This document shows positions 37,573 through 45,335 of a DNA stretch of 64,000 nucleotides, one piece after another. The notes beneath the pieces were generated by a model, which saw only the letters and a list, made by a program, of their open reading frames with translations, did no database searches and had not been told where the DNA came from. The DNA is from Actinoplanes sp. DH11. GTDB lineage: Bacteria; Actinomycetota; Actinomycetes; Mycobacteriales; Micromonosporaceae. Made by a program: the position numbers and the translations under genes. Location: the NCBI RefSeq assembly GCF_020873875.1, contig NZ_JAHWGU010000005.1, forward strand, positions 1 to 64,000, in the 5' to 3' direction. Positions within the stretch are counted from its first letter, which is position 1. The number at the start of each line of letters is the position of its first letter.

Positions 37573-40500
37573 GTGTTTCTGCTGCTGTCGACGTCCGACA
37601 CCGACCTGCTCAGCGCCCGGGCCAGCGGCTCGGCCTGGCGGCTGGGCAACCCGGCCCGGACCGGGGTCGACGACCTGCCCGCCCTGCTCGACGGCGTCGA
37701 CCTGGTGGTGGTGCGCATCCTCGGCGGCCGCCGGGCCTGGGAGGAGGGCCTGGACACGCTGCTCGCCGGTGACGTCCCGGTCGTCGTCCTCGGTGGCGAG
37801 CAGGCGCCGGACGCGGACCTGATGAAGCTGTCCACCGTCCCGGCCGGTGTCGCGGCGGACGCGCACGTCTACCTGGTGCACGGCGGCGCCGCGAACCTGG
37901 CGTCGCTGCACGACTTCCTCTCCGACACGGTGCTGCTGACCGGCAACGGGTTCGCGCCGGCCGTCGAGGCGCCGCAGTGGGGGGTGCTCGAGCGGCCGGC
38001 GGTGGAGGCCACCACGACCGTCGCGGTCCTCTACTACCGGGCGCACCACATGGCCGGCAACACCGCGTTCGTGGAGACGATCTGCCGCGCGATCGAGGCG
38101 AAGGGTGCCCGGGCGCTGCCGATTTTCACGGCCTCCTTGCGTACGGCGTCGCCCGAGCTGCTGGCCGAACTGCGCAAGGCGGACGCCCTGGTGGTGACGG
38201 TGCTGGCGGCCGGCGGCACCAAGCCGGCGACGGCGAGTGCCGGTGGCGACGACGAGGCGTGGGACGTCGGCGTGCTCGCCGACCTGGACGTGCCGATCCT
38301 GCAGGGACTCTGTCTGACCAGTTCGCGGGCCACCTGGGAGGCCAGCGACGACGGCCTGTCGCCGCTGGACGCGGCCACGCAGGTGGCGATCCCGGAGTTC
38401 GACGGCCGGATCATCACGGTGCCGTTCTCGTTCAAGGAGATCGACCCGGAGGGGCTGTCGGTCTACGTCGCCGACGAGGAGCGGGCCTCCCGGGTCGCCG
38501 GGATCGCGGTGGCGCACGCCCGGCTGAGGCACGTCCCGCCGGCCGACCGCCGGATCGTGCTGATGCTCTCGGCGTACCCCACCAAGCACTCCCGGATCGG
38601 CAACGCGGTCGGCCTGGACACCCCGGCGTCCGCGGTGGCGCTGCTGGCCGCCCTGCGCGACAGCGGCTACCGGGTCGGCTCCTTCACCGGCTACGACGGC
38701 GACGGTCTGATCCACGCGCTCATCGCGGCCGGTGGGCAGGACCCCGACTGGCTGACCGAGGAACAGCTCGCCGGCAACCCGGTGCGGATCTCCGGCGCGG
38801 CGTACTCGTCGTGGTTCGACACGATGCCCGAGGACTTCCGTGCCTCGGTGTCGCAGCACTGGGGTGCGGCGCCGGGCGAGCTCTACGTCGACAGCGGCGA
38901 CATCGTGCTCGCGGCGCTGCGTGACGAGAACATCGTGGTCATGGTGCAGCCGCCGCGCGGTTTCGGTGCCAACCCGGTCGCCATCTACCACGACCCGGAC
39001 CTGCCGCCGAGCCATCACTACCTGGCCGCCTACCGGTGGATCGCCGACGAGTTCGGCGCGCACGCCGTGGTCCACGTCGGCAAGCACGGCAACCTGGAAT
39101 GGCTGCCCGGCAAGAACGTCGGCATGTCCGCCTCGGACGGCACCGACGCGGCGCTCGGCGACCTGCCGCTGATCTACCCGTTCCTGGTGAACGACCCGGG
39201 CGAGGGCACGCAGGCCAAGCGCCGCGCCCACGCCACCCTGGTCGACCACCTGATCCCGCCGATGGCGCGCGCCGAGTCGTACGGCGACATCGCCCGGCTG
39301 GAGCAGCTGCTCGACGAACACGCCAACATCGCGGCCCTGGACCCGGCGAAACTGCCGGCGATCCGGGCCCAGATCTGGACCCTGATCCAGGCCGCGAAGA
39401 TGGACCACGACCTCGGCCGGTCCGATCGCCCGGACGACGAGGAGTTCGACGACTTCATCATGCACATCGACGGATGGCTGTGTGAGGTCAAGGACGTGCA
39501 GATCCGGGACGGCCTGCACGTCCTCGGCTCGGCGCCGGTCGGCGAGGCACGGATCAACCTGGTGCTCGCGATGCTGCGGGCCCGGCAGATGTGGGCGGGC
39601 AAGGTGGCCGCCCTGCCGGGTCTGCGGGAAGCACTCGGGCTCGCCGAGGACGCGTCGACGGCCGAGACGGACGCGGTGGAGGAACAGGCGCGGGCGCTCG
39701 TCACGGCGATGGAGGAGCGCGGCTGGCCCACCTCCGGCATCGCGGACCTGTCGGACAACCCGGACGTGATCCGGGTGCTGGAGTTCGCCGCCACCGAGGT
39801 CGTCCCCCGCCTCGCGCGGACCACCGACGAGATCACCCACGTGCTGCACGCCCTGAACGGCGGCTACGTCCCGGCCGGCCCCAGCGGTTCCCCGCTCCGC
39901 GGCCTGATCAACGTGCTGCCGACCGGCCGCAACTTCTACTCCGTCGACCCGAAGGCCATCCCCAGCTCGCTGGCCTGGGAGACCGGCCAGGCGATGGCCG
40001 AGTCGCTGCTGAACCGCTACCGCGCCGACCACGGCGGCACCTGGCCGAAATCGGTCGGCCTCTCCGCCTGGGGCACCAGCGCGATGCGCACCGCCGGCGA
40101 CGACATCGCCGAGATCCTCGCCCTGATCGGCGTCCGGCCCGTCTGGGACCCGGCGTCCCGGCGTGTCACCGGCTTGGAGCCGATCGCGCGGGCGGAGCTG
40201 GGCCGTCCCCGGATCGACGTGACGGTCCGCATCTCCGGCTTCTTCCGGGACGCGTTCCCGCACGTCGTGGCGATGATGGACGACGCGTTCACGATGGTCG
40301 CCGCGATCGACGAGCCGGACAACTACGTCCGCGAGCACGCGCTGCGGGACCAGGGCGAGCACGGCGACTGGCGGCGGGCCACCATGCGGATCTTCGGGTC
40401 ACGGCCGGGGGCGTACGGCGCCGGCATCCTGCCGCTCATCGACAGCCGCAACTGGCGCGACGACGCCGACCTGGCCGAGGTGTACGCGGTGTGGGGCGGC

Positions 40501-41109
40501 TTCGCCTACGGCCGGGACCTGGACGGCGTGCCCGCCCGGCCGGACATGGAGAACGCGTACCGGCGGATCGACATCGCGGCCAAGAACATCGACACCCGCG
40601 AGCACGACATCGCCGACTCCGACGACTACTTCCAGTACCACGGCGGCATGATCGCCACGGTCCGCGCGCTCACCGGCAAGGCGCCGGCCGCGTACATCGG
40701 CGATTCCACCAACCCGGACCAGGCACGCACCCGCAGCCTGACCGAGGAGACCGCGCGGATCTTCCGCGCCCGGGTGGTCAACCCGCGCTGGATCGCGGCC
40801 ATGCGGCGGCACGGCTACAAGGGCGCGTTCGAGCTGGCGGCCACGGTCGACTACCTCTTCGGGTACGACGCCACCGCCGGCGTGGTGACCGACTGGATGT
40901 ACGAGCAGCTCGCGGCGAGTTACGTGCTCGACCCGGAGAACCAGGAGTTCATGCGCCGGTCGAACCCGTGGGCGCTGCACGGCATCAGCGAGCGGCTGCT
41001 GGAGGCCGCCGACCGCAAACTCTGGGACTCCCCGGACCCGGCGACCCTCGACGCGTTGCGGGAGCTCTACCTGGAGACCGAGGGCGAGCTGGAGGACGGC
41101 CCCGCGTAA
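37573..41109 (+). CDS. cobN: Cobaltochelatase subunit CobN
   Basis: 1178 aa, GTG start. Large subunit of the ATP-dependent cobaltochelatase that inserts cobalt into hydrogenobyrinic acid a,c-diamide. Typical segments: RIVLMLSAYPTKHSRIGNAVGLD, VHVGKHGNLEWLPGKNVGMS, PSSLAWETGQAMAESLL, SVGLSAWGTSAMRTAGDDIAE, PHVVAMMDDAF and AANGLDR-equivalent C-terminal blocks ending FMRRSNPWALHGISERLLEA. Cytosolic. Controlled by the cobalamin riboswitch directly upstream. The small subunits (CobS/CobT or ChlI/D-like) are not in the window. A 9-bp hairpin begins 14 nt after its stop. Confidence 0.96.
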   Translation: MFLLLSTSDTDLLSARASGSAWRLGNPARTGVDDLPALLDGVDLVVVRILGGRRAWEEGLDTLLAGDVPVVVLGGEQAPDADLMKLSTVPAGVAADAHVYLVHGGAANLASLHDFLSDTVLLTGNGFAPAVEAPQWGVLERPAVEATTTVAVLYYRAHHMAGNTAFVETICRAIEAKGARALPIFTASLRTASPELLAELRKADALVVTVLAAGGTKPATASAGGDDEAWDVGVLADLDVPILQGLCLTSSRATWEASDDGLSPLDAATQVAIPEFDGRIITVPFSFKEIDPEGLSVYVADEERASRVAGIAVAHARLRHVPPADRRIVLMLSAYPTKHSRIGNAVGLDTPASAVALLAALRDSGYRVGSFTGYDGDGLIHALIAAGGQDPDWLTEEQLAGNPVRISGAAYSSWFDTMPEDFRASVSQHWGAAPGELYVDSGDIVLAALRDENIVVMVQPPRGFGANPVAIYHDPDLPPSHHYLAAYRWIADEFGAHAVVHVGKHGNLEWLPGKNVGMSASDGTDAALGDLPLIYPFLVNDPGEGTQAKRRAHATLVDHLIPPMARAESYGDIARLEQLLDEHANIAALDPAKLPAIRAQIWTLIQAAKMDHDLGRSDRPDDEEFDDFIMHIDGWLCEVKDVQIRDGLHVLGSAPVGEARINLVLAMLRARQMWAGKVAALPGLREALGLAEDASTAETDAVEEQARALVTAMEERGWPTSGIADLSDNPDVIRVLEFAATEVVPRLARTTDEITHVLHALNGGYVPAGPSGSPLRGLINVLPTGRNFYSVDPKAIPSSLAWETGQAMAESLLNRYRADHGGTWPKSVGLSAWGTSAMRTAGDDIAEILALIGVRPVWDPASRRVTGLEPIARAELGRPRIDVTVRISGFFRDAFPHVVAMMDDAFTMVAAIDEPDNYVREHALRDQGEHGDWRRATMRIFGSRPGAYGAGILPLIDSRNWRDDADLAEVYAVWGGFAYGRDLDGVPARPDMENAYRRIDIAAKNIDTREHDIADSDDYFQYHGGMIATVRALTGKAPAAYIGDSTNPDQARTRSLTEETARIFRARVVNPRWIAAMRRHGYKGAFELAATVDYLFGYDATAGVVTDWMYEQLAASYVLDPENQEFMRRSNPWALHGISERLLEAADRKLWDSPDPATLDALRELYLETEGELEDGPA

Positions 41110-41123
41110 ATCCGGTTGTGCGC

Positions 41124-41153
41124 CATGGGCCCGGCGGCGAGGCTGGGCCCATG
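41124..41153 (+). terminator. Hairpin after cobN that includes the next start codon
   Basis: A perfect 9-bp stem (CATGGGCCC at 41124-41132 with GGGCCCATG at 41145-41153, 12-nt loop). Its 3' arm contains the ATG of the acetyltransferase gene (41151-41153). It may end cobN transcription and/or hide the start codon in read-through RNA. Confidence 0.6.
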
Positions 41154-41747
41154 TTCGTGCAGCGGGAGACGCCGGGCCGGGAGTCCGAGGTTCACGCGGT
41201 CACGCTGGCCGCCTTCGGCCGGGCGGCCGAGGCCGAGCTGGTGGACGCACTGCGAGCCGACCCGGGATGGCTGCCGGCGCTGTCCCTGGTCGCCCTTGAC
41301 GGCGACGGCCTTTCCGGCGGCGGCGCCCTTGACGATGGCGGCCTTTCCGGCGGCGGCGGCGCTCTCGGCGGTGGCGGCGCTCTTGGCGGGGATGGCGACG
41401 GCGGCGCGGTGATCGGGCACGTGGTCTGCAGCCGGGCCACGGTCGGCGGCGAGCCGGCCCTCGGTCTCGGCCCGCTCAGCGTGCGCCCTGACCGGCAGCG
41501 GCGCGGCGTCGGCTCAGCGCTGGTGCACACGGTGCTCGGCGCGGCCGACGCCCTCGGCGAACCGCTCGTGGTGCTGCTCGGCGACCCCGCGTACTACTCC
41601 CGGTTCGGCTTCCGGCTCGCCGCGGAGTTCGGGATCGAGCCCCCGGTGGCCGAGTGGGCGCCGCACTTCCAGGTCCGGACGCTGACGGCGTACCGGCCCG
41701 AGCTGCGCGGCGCCTTCGCCTACGCGGCGCCGTTCGCCGCGGTTTAG
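41151..41747 (+). CDS. GNAT-family N-acetyltransferase with Gly-rich insert
   Basis: 198 aa. GNAT fold: N-terminal ETPGRESEVHAVTLAAFG (about 5-22), GLGPLSVRPDRQRRGVGSALVH, which is the acetyl-CoA-binding motif A (about 106-127), and GDPAYYSRFGFRLA (motif B-like). This is the YhbS-type subfamily. Between beta strands 2 and 3 sits an odd low-complexity loop (about 50-85) of Gly, Asp, Ala and Leu (LSGGGALDDGGLSGGGGALG). Substrate unknown. No Shine-Dalgarno; its ATG lies in the hairpin after cobN. Flanked by cobN and cobF but with no known cobalamin role. Confidence 0.88.
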   Translation: MFVQRETPGRESEVHAVTLAAFGRAAEAELVDALRADPGWLPALSLVALDGDGLSGGGALDDGGLSGGGGALGGGGALGGDGDGGAVIGHVVCSRATVGGEPALGLGPLSVRPDRQRRGVGSALVHTVLGAADALGEPLVVLLGDPAYYSRFGFRLAAEFGIEPPVAEWAPHFQVRTLTAYRPELRGAFAYAAPFAAV

Positions 41748-41751
41748 CCCG

Positions 41752-41844
41752 GCGCTTCCGCGCGGGTCTGGTTCAGCGCTTCCGCGCGGGTCTGGCTCAG
41801 CGTCTTCCCGTGGTCCGGCTCAGCCTGTCCGCGTGGCTGGCTCA
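41752..41844 (-). repeat. Stop-codon-ended tandem repeats at the end of cobF
   Basis: Four adjoining units of 24, 24, 23 and 22 bp (41752-41775, 41776-41799, 41800-41822, 41823-41844), roughly GCGCTTCCGCGCGGGTCTGG then TTCA/CTCA. Each ends in TCA, i.e. TGA on the minus strand; the last of these is the real cobF stop. Confidence 0.8.
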
Positions 41845-42600
41845 GGGCTTTTCCGGGTTGCGGCGCAGCAGGTACGTGTCCATGATCCAGCCGTGCCGCT
41901 CGCGGGCCTCGGTACGGGTCCGCACGATCTCGTCCGCCACCTCGCCCACCCGGCCGGACGCGAGCAGCTCGTCCTCGGTGCCGACGTAGGCGCCCCAGTA
42001 GATCTCCGCCTCCGGGTGTGCCGTGAACGCCTGCTGTGCGTCGAGCATGACTACCACGTCGTCGGCGCCTTCCGGCCAGCCCTCGGCGAGCCGCCGCCCC
42101 GTGGTGATCTGCACGGGCTGCCCGACCCGGTTGAGCCCGACCCGGTGCTTGGCGGCGAGTGCCGAGACGCTGCTGATGCCGGGGATCACCTCGTACTCGA
42201 AGGTCGTCGCCCCCCGCTCCAAGATCTCGTCCAGGATCGCGATCGTGGAGTCGTAGAGCGCCGGGTCGCCCCACACCAGGATCGCGCCGGTCTCGTCCGG
42301 CCGGAGGTGCTCGTCGATCAGTTCCTCGATGACCAGGGAACGCCGGTGCCGCCAGTCGGCCACGGTGCCGGTGTAGTCGGCCGGCGTGCGGTCACGGTCC
42401 GGGTCGCGGCCCTCGATGATCCGCTTGTGCGGGTGCGAGTACGCCCGGATGATCCGCTCCCGCAGGTCGATCAGGCTCTGCTTGGTCTCGCCCTTGTCGA
42501 GCAGGAAGAACACGTTGGTCCGGCCGATCGCCTTGGCGGCCTGCAGGGTCAGGTGGTCCGGGTCGCCGGCGCCGATACCGACTACGTAGATCTTCCGCAT
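41842..42600 (-). CDS. cobF: Precorrin-6A synthase (deacetylating)
   Basis: 252 aa SAM-dependent methyltransferase that methylates C1 of precorrin-5 and releases acetate in the aerobic cobalamin route. RKIYVVGIGAGDPDHLTLQAAKAI (N-terminal SAM-binding turn), AILVWGDPALYDSTIAILDE, EVIPGISSVSALAAKH and GWIMDTYLLRRNPE match CobF. The ATG is preceded by CAGACT at 7-nt spacing, possibly another leaderless start. It is not in the cobG-cobH-cobIJ operon but lies close by, converging on the GNAT gene. Confidence 0.94.
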   Translation of the reverse strand: MRKIYVVGIGAGDPDHLTLQAAKAIGRTNVFFLLDKGETKQSLIDLRERIIRAYSHPHKRIIEGRDPDRDRTPADYTGTVADWRHRRSLVIEELIDEHLRPDETGAILVWGDPALYDSTIAILDEILERGATTFEYEVIPGISSVSALAAKHRVGLNRVGQPVQITTGRRLAEGWPEGADDVVVMLDAQQAFTAHPEAEIYWGAYVGTEDELLASGRVGEVADEIVRTRTEARERHGWIMDTYLLRRNPEKP

Positions 42601-42727
42601 GGCATGCAGTCTGCCTCAGCCGCCGCGCCCGCCGATCGAGGACCCGGCGCCGCCGGGCATCGCGGCCGTGTGCTCGAGCGATCGCGGATCCGGCGCCCCG
42701 CCGGCCGCGTGCCCCGCCGGCCGGCTC

Positions 42728-43909
42728 TCAGTCGGACAGGAGCGGGACCGACGGTGACATCTGCCGGCCGATCATCGAGCCGCGCCGCAGCGCCTCGGCG
42801 CCGAACCGGTCCCTGACCCGGTCCACTGCCGCGTCCAGGTCGTCCTGGTCCGGCTCCGGGGTGAACGGCAGCTCCAGTTGCACGTTTCCCTCGCCGTCGA
42901 GGTTGCTGACCGCGACGCCGACGAGGGTCAGCCCGCGTTCGTCGATCATCGGCCGGGCCTCGCGCAGCAGTTCCTCGGCGGTGTGCAGGATCGCGGCGGT
43001 CTGCATGGTCGCCTTGAGCAGGCTCCGGGACCGCGTCGCCCGGCTGTAGTCGCCGAACCGCAGCCGCACCGTGACCGTCCGCCCGGACCGGTGGGCCCGC
43101 CGCATCCGCCGGCCGACCCGGTCGACGAGGGCCGCGAGGGTGGCCTCGACGGCCCCGAAGTCGCGGTCGGTGGAACGCCCCAGCGCGCACTGTGCCCCGA
43201 TCGATCCCCGGCGGTGGCCGGTGTTCACGCGCCGGGGGTCGCGGTTGTGGGCGAGCGCGTGCAGGTGCCGGCCGGCGCCGGCGCCGAGCATCGCGACGAG
43301 GGCCGCCTCACCGACCCGGGCCACGTGCCCGACCGTGTGGATCTGCCGCTCGCGCAGCTTGGCCGCGGTGACCGGGCCGACGCCCCAGAGCCGCTCGACC
43401 GGCAGCGGATGCAGGAAGGCGAGCTCTTCGCCGGGCGGCACGACGAGCAGGCCGTCGGGTTTGCCGGCGGCGCTGGCCACCTTGGCGAGGAACTTGGTGC
43501 CCGCCACCCCGACCGTGATCGGCAGGCCGGCCCGGGCCCGGACCTCGGCGCGCAGCCGGTGGGCGATCTCCACCGGCGTGCCGCGGATCTTGCGGAGGCC
43601 ATCGACGTCGAGGAACGCCTCGTCGATGGAGAGCGGCTCGACGATCGGCGTGGTGTCCTCGAAGATCGCGAAGACCTCGCGGCTGGCCGCCGTGTAGGCC
43701 GACATGCGCGGCGGCACCACGATCGCCTGCGGGCAGAGCGCCCGGGCCCGGCCGAGCGACATCGGGGTGCGGACGCCGGACGCCTTCGCCTCGTAGCTCG
43801 CCGCCAGCACGACACCGCCGCCGACCAGCACCGGGCGGCCTCGCAGCGAGGGGTCGTCGCGCTGCTCGACGGACGCGTAGAACGAGTCCAGGTCGGCGTG
43901 CAGGATCAC
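42728..43909 (-). CDS. dinB: DNA polymerase IV (Y-family translesion polymerase)
   Basis: 393 aa, GTG start. Catalytic acidic motifs HADLDSFYASVEQ (about 4-16) and PLSIDEAFLDV (about 92-102), AGTKFLAKVASAAGKPDG, the helix-hairpin-helix WGVGPVTAAKLRERQIHTVG, and the little-finger domain ending KATMQTAAILHTAEEL. It copies damaged templates and is error-prone. No beta-clamp motif is clear at the C-terminus. A LexA-like box and a TAGCAT box 6 nt from the GTG indicate SOS-controlled, leaderless expression. Confidence 0.95.
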   Translation of the reverse strand: MILHADLDSFYASVEQRDDPSLRGRPVLVGGGVVLAASYEAKASGVRTPMSLGRARALCPQAIVVPPRMSAYTAASREVFAIFEDTTPIVEPLSIDEAFLDVDGLRKIRGTPVEIAHRLRAEVRARAGLPITVGVAGTKFLAKVASAAGKPDGLLVVPPGEELAFLHPLPVERLWGVGPVTAAKLRERQIHTVGHVARVGEAALVAMLGAGAGRHLHALAHNRDPRRVNTGHRRGSIGAQCALGRSTDRDFGAVEATLAALVDRVGRRMRRAHRSGRTVTVRLRFGDYSRATRSRSLLKATMQTAAILHTAEELLREARPMIDERGLTLVGVAVSNLDGEGNVQLELPFTPEPDQDDLDAAVDRVRDRFGAEALRRGSMIGRQMSPSVPLLSD

Positions 43910-43915
43910 TCCCGC

Positions 43916-43935
43916 ATGCTAGTACATGTGTTCGA
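43916..43935 (-). promoter_or_regulatory. LexA-like SOS box overlapping the dinB -10
   Basis: Minus strand TCGAACACATGTACTA (43920-43935): one perfect half-site TCGAAC, 4-nt spacer, second half 4 of 6 against GTTCGA. It adjoins TAGCAT (43916-43921), which is 6 nt from the dinB GTG. LexA bound here would cover the promoter. Confidence 0.65.
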
Positions 43936-44033
43936 TTGGTGTCCGCCGACACGTTGCACGGCACCGGCGGAAGGCGCGGCCGGGGCGGAACTAGCTTGGG
44001 GGAATTCCGGAGCGAGATTCTCGGTTTGCCGAA

Positions 44034-44054
44034 GTTGAGTCACCCACGCTCAAT
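44034..44054. promoter_or_regulatory. HAIR-like HspR operator of hsp20
   Basis: GTTGAGT, 7 nt, GCTCAAT: 11 of 14 arm positions match the HspR inverted repeat CTTGAGT-N7-ACTCAAG. It lies 16 bp upstream of the hsp20 ATG, across the expected promoter/leader, so heat-shock repression by HspR is likely. Confidence 0.6.
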
Positions 44055-44070
44055 ACTTGAGGAGCCACCC

Positions 44071-44472
44071 ATGCTCAGCACTGCGACCCTTCGCACGCCC
44101 ACGGTGCGTGACCTCGAGCGACTCACCGCCCGGGTCTACGCCACCCGGGAGGCGGGCGCCCGCCTCGACGCCTACCGCCGGGACGACACCTTCTTCATCG
44201 ACATCGACCTGCCCGGCGTCGACCCCGCCTCGATCGACATCACGGTCGACGGCAAGGTGCTGACGGTCCGCGCCGAGCGCCGGCGCGACGACGCCGAGAA
44301 CGTGCGGCTGGTCGTCGCGGAGCGCGAGATGGGCGACTTCTCCCGGCAGGTCCACCTCGCCGAGACGCTGGACACCGACCGGCTGGAGGCCAGGTACGAG
44401 ACGGGCGTGCTGACGCTGCGGATCCCGGTTCTGGAGCAGAAACCCCGCAAGATCGAGATCACGAACGCCTGA
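44071..44472 (+). CDS. Small heat-shock protein, Hsp20/alpha-crystallin family
   Basis: 133 aa. The start at 44071 has GGAG 8 nt upstream; longer frames lack support. Alpha-crystallin domain (about 32-125) with FFIDIDLPGVDPASIDITVDGKVLTVRAER and RLEARYETGVLTLRIPV, and the C-terminal IPV-type anchor (RIPVLEQ). ATP-independent holdase that keeps unfolding proteins soluble. Single gene with a HAIR-like operator. Followed by seven short degenerate repeats in the 148-bp gap to the convergent gene. Confidence 0.93.
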   Translation: MLSTATLRTPTVRDLERLTARVYATREAGARLDAYRRDDTFFIDIDLPGVDPASIDITVDGKVLTVRAERRRDDAENVRLVVAEREMGDFSRQVHLAETLDTDRLEARYETGVLTLRIPVLEQKPRKIEITNA

Positions 44473-44480
44473 GTACGCCT

Positions 44481-44622
44481 CTCAGCGCCGAACCGAGCCG
44501 GTCAGCGCGCGAACCAGCCGGTCAGCGCGAACGAGCCGGTCAGCATGAACGAGCCGGTCAGCGCGTGAATGAGCCGGTCAGCGCGTGAATGAGCCGGTCA
44601 GGGGCCGGGACGACGCCGTTCA
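44481..44622 (-). repeat. Seven degenerate 18-22 bp tandem repeats ending at a stop codon
   Basis: Units GTCAGCGCG(Y)GAAY(S)AGCCG start at 44481, 44501, 44521, 44539, 44557, 44577 and 44597; those at 44557 and 44577 are identical. The TCA in each corresponds to the TGA stop of the minus-strand gene at 44620-44622, which opens an eighth partial copy. The repeats fill the gap between hsp20 and the CBM6 gene. Confidence 0.85.
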
Positions 44623-45318
44623 GCGCCCGAACTGGAGCCAGTTCACGTTGACGAACTCGGTGTCGTCCGGCGCCGTGAACGTCAGGAACACGGTGTGCAC
44701 GCCGGTGACCGGGGTGAGCGCCGCGATGGACGTACGCCAGTTCTGCCAGCCGCCGGTGTTGCTCACCGACACCTCGCCGACCGGGGCGTTCTCCTTGCTG
44801 TCCAGGCGGATTTCGACGCGGCCGGCGAGGTCGATGCCGCACGACAGCCGCAGCCTCGCCTTGGTCGCCGCCACCTGGCCGAAGTCGAGGTTGTCGAACC
44901 GCAGGTGGTCGCCCCGGTTGATCCAGCCGACGTTCTGGCCGCCGCCCTCGTCCTCGGTGTCCTGCGCCTGCGCGCCGGCGAGTTCGGTGGCGGCCTCGGC
45001 CTGCAGCACCGGGTACTCGACGGGGACCGGCGCCGGCGTGGCCGGCGCGGACGCCGGCTCGGTGGTGGCCGGCTCGGTGGTGGCCGGCTCTGTGGTGGCC
45101 GGCTCTGTGGTGGCCTGTTCCGTGGTGGCCGGCGCGGCGGCGGACGGTGCCGCCGAAGTGGCCGCCGCGGCGGCCGGAAGCACCTGCGCCGGGGTGTCCT
45201 GCCAGCGGCCGAGACCGTACCCGGCCAGCAACAACGCAACGCCGCCGAGCCCGGTCAGGGCGCGGCGGCGGTTGGTCCACGAACGGGTGCGGTAGACGTT
45301 CGGAGATCGCGGGTCCAC
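44620..45318 (-). CDS. Membrane-anchored CBM6-type carbohydrate-binding protein
   Basis: 232 aa from a GTG at 45318, 17 bp after the stop of the LLM gene; longer frames would overlap that gene. A basic N-terminus (1-20) is followed by one membrane helix (about 21-40), an Ala/Pro/Thr stalk with four TTEPA repeats (about 60-95) and a C-terminal CBM6 beta-sandwich (about 105-232): QAEAATELAGAQ, GWINRGDHLRFDNLDFG, GWQNWRTSIAAL and TFTAPDDTEFVNVNWLQFG. Type II topology should place the module outside the cell. No catalytic domain, so it probably only binds a beta-glycan. Confidence 0.85.
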   Translation of the reverse strand: MDPRSPNVYRTRSWTNRRRALTGLGGVALLLAGYGLGRWQDTPAQVLPAAAAATSAAPSAAAPATTEQATTEPATTEPATTEPATTEPASAPATPAPVPVEYPVLQAEAATELAGAQAQDTEDEGGGQNVGWINRGDHLRFDNLDFGQVAATKARLRLSCGIDLAGRVEIRLDSKENAPVGEVSVSNTGGWQNWRTSIAALTPVTGVHTVFLTFTAPDDTEFVNVNWLQFGR

Positions 45319-45335
45319 CGGATCAGGGTAATGAG

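Noticed and set aside
37537..40362. 941-codon minus-strand open frame opposite cobN
   Set aside because: cobN on the plus strand is unmistakable and preceded by a riboswitch; the antisense frame has no recognisable motif.
44481..44622. CRISPR array
   Set aside because: Units of 18-22 bp adjoin without unique spacers and are degenerate; no cas genes in the window.
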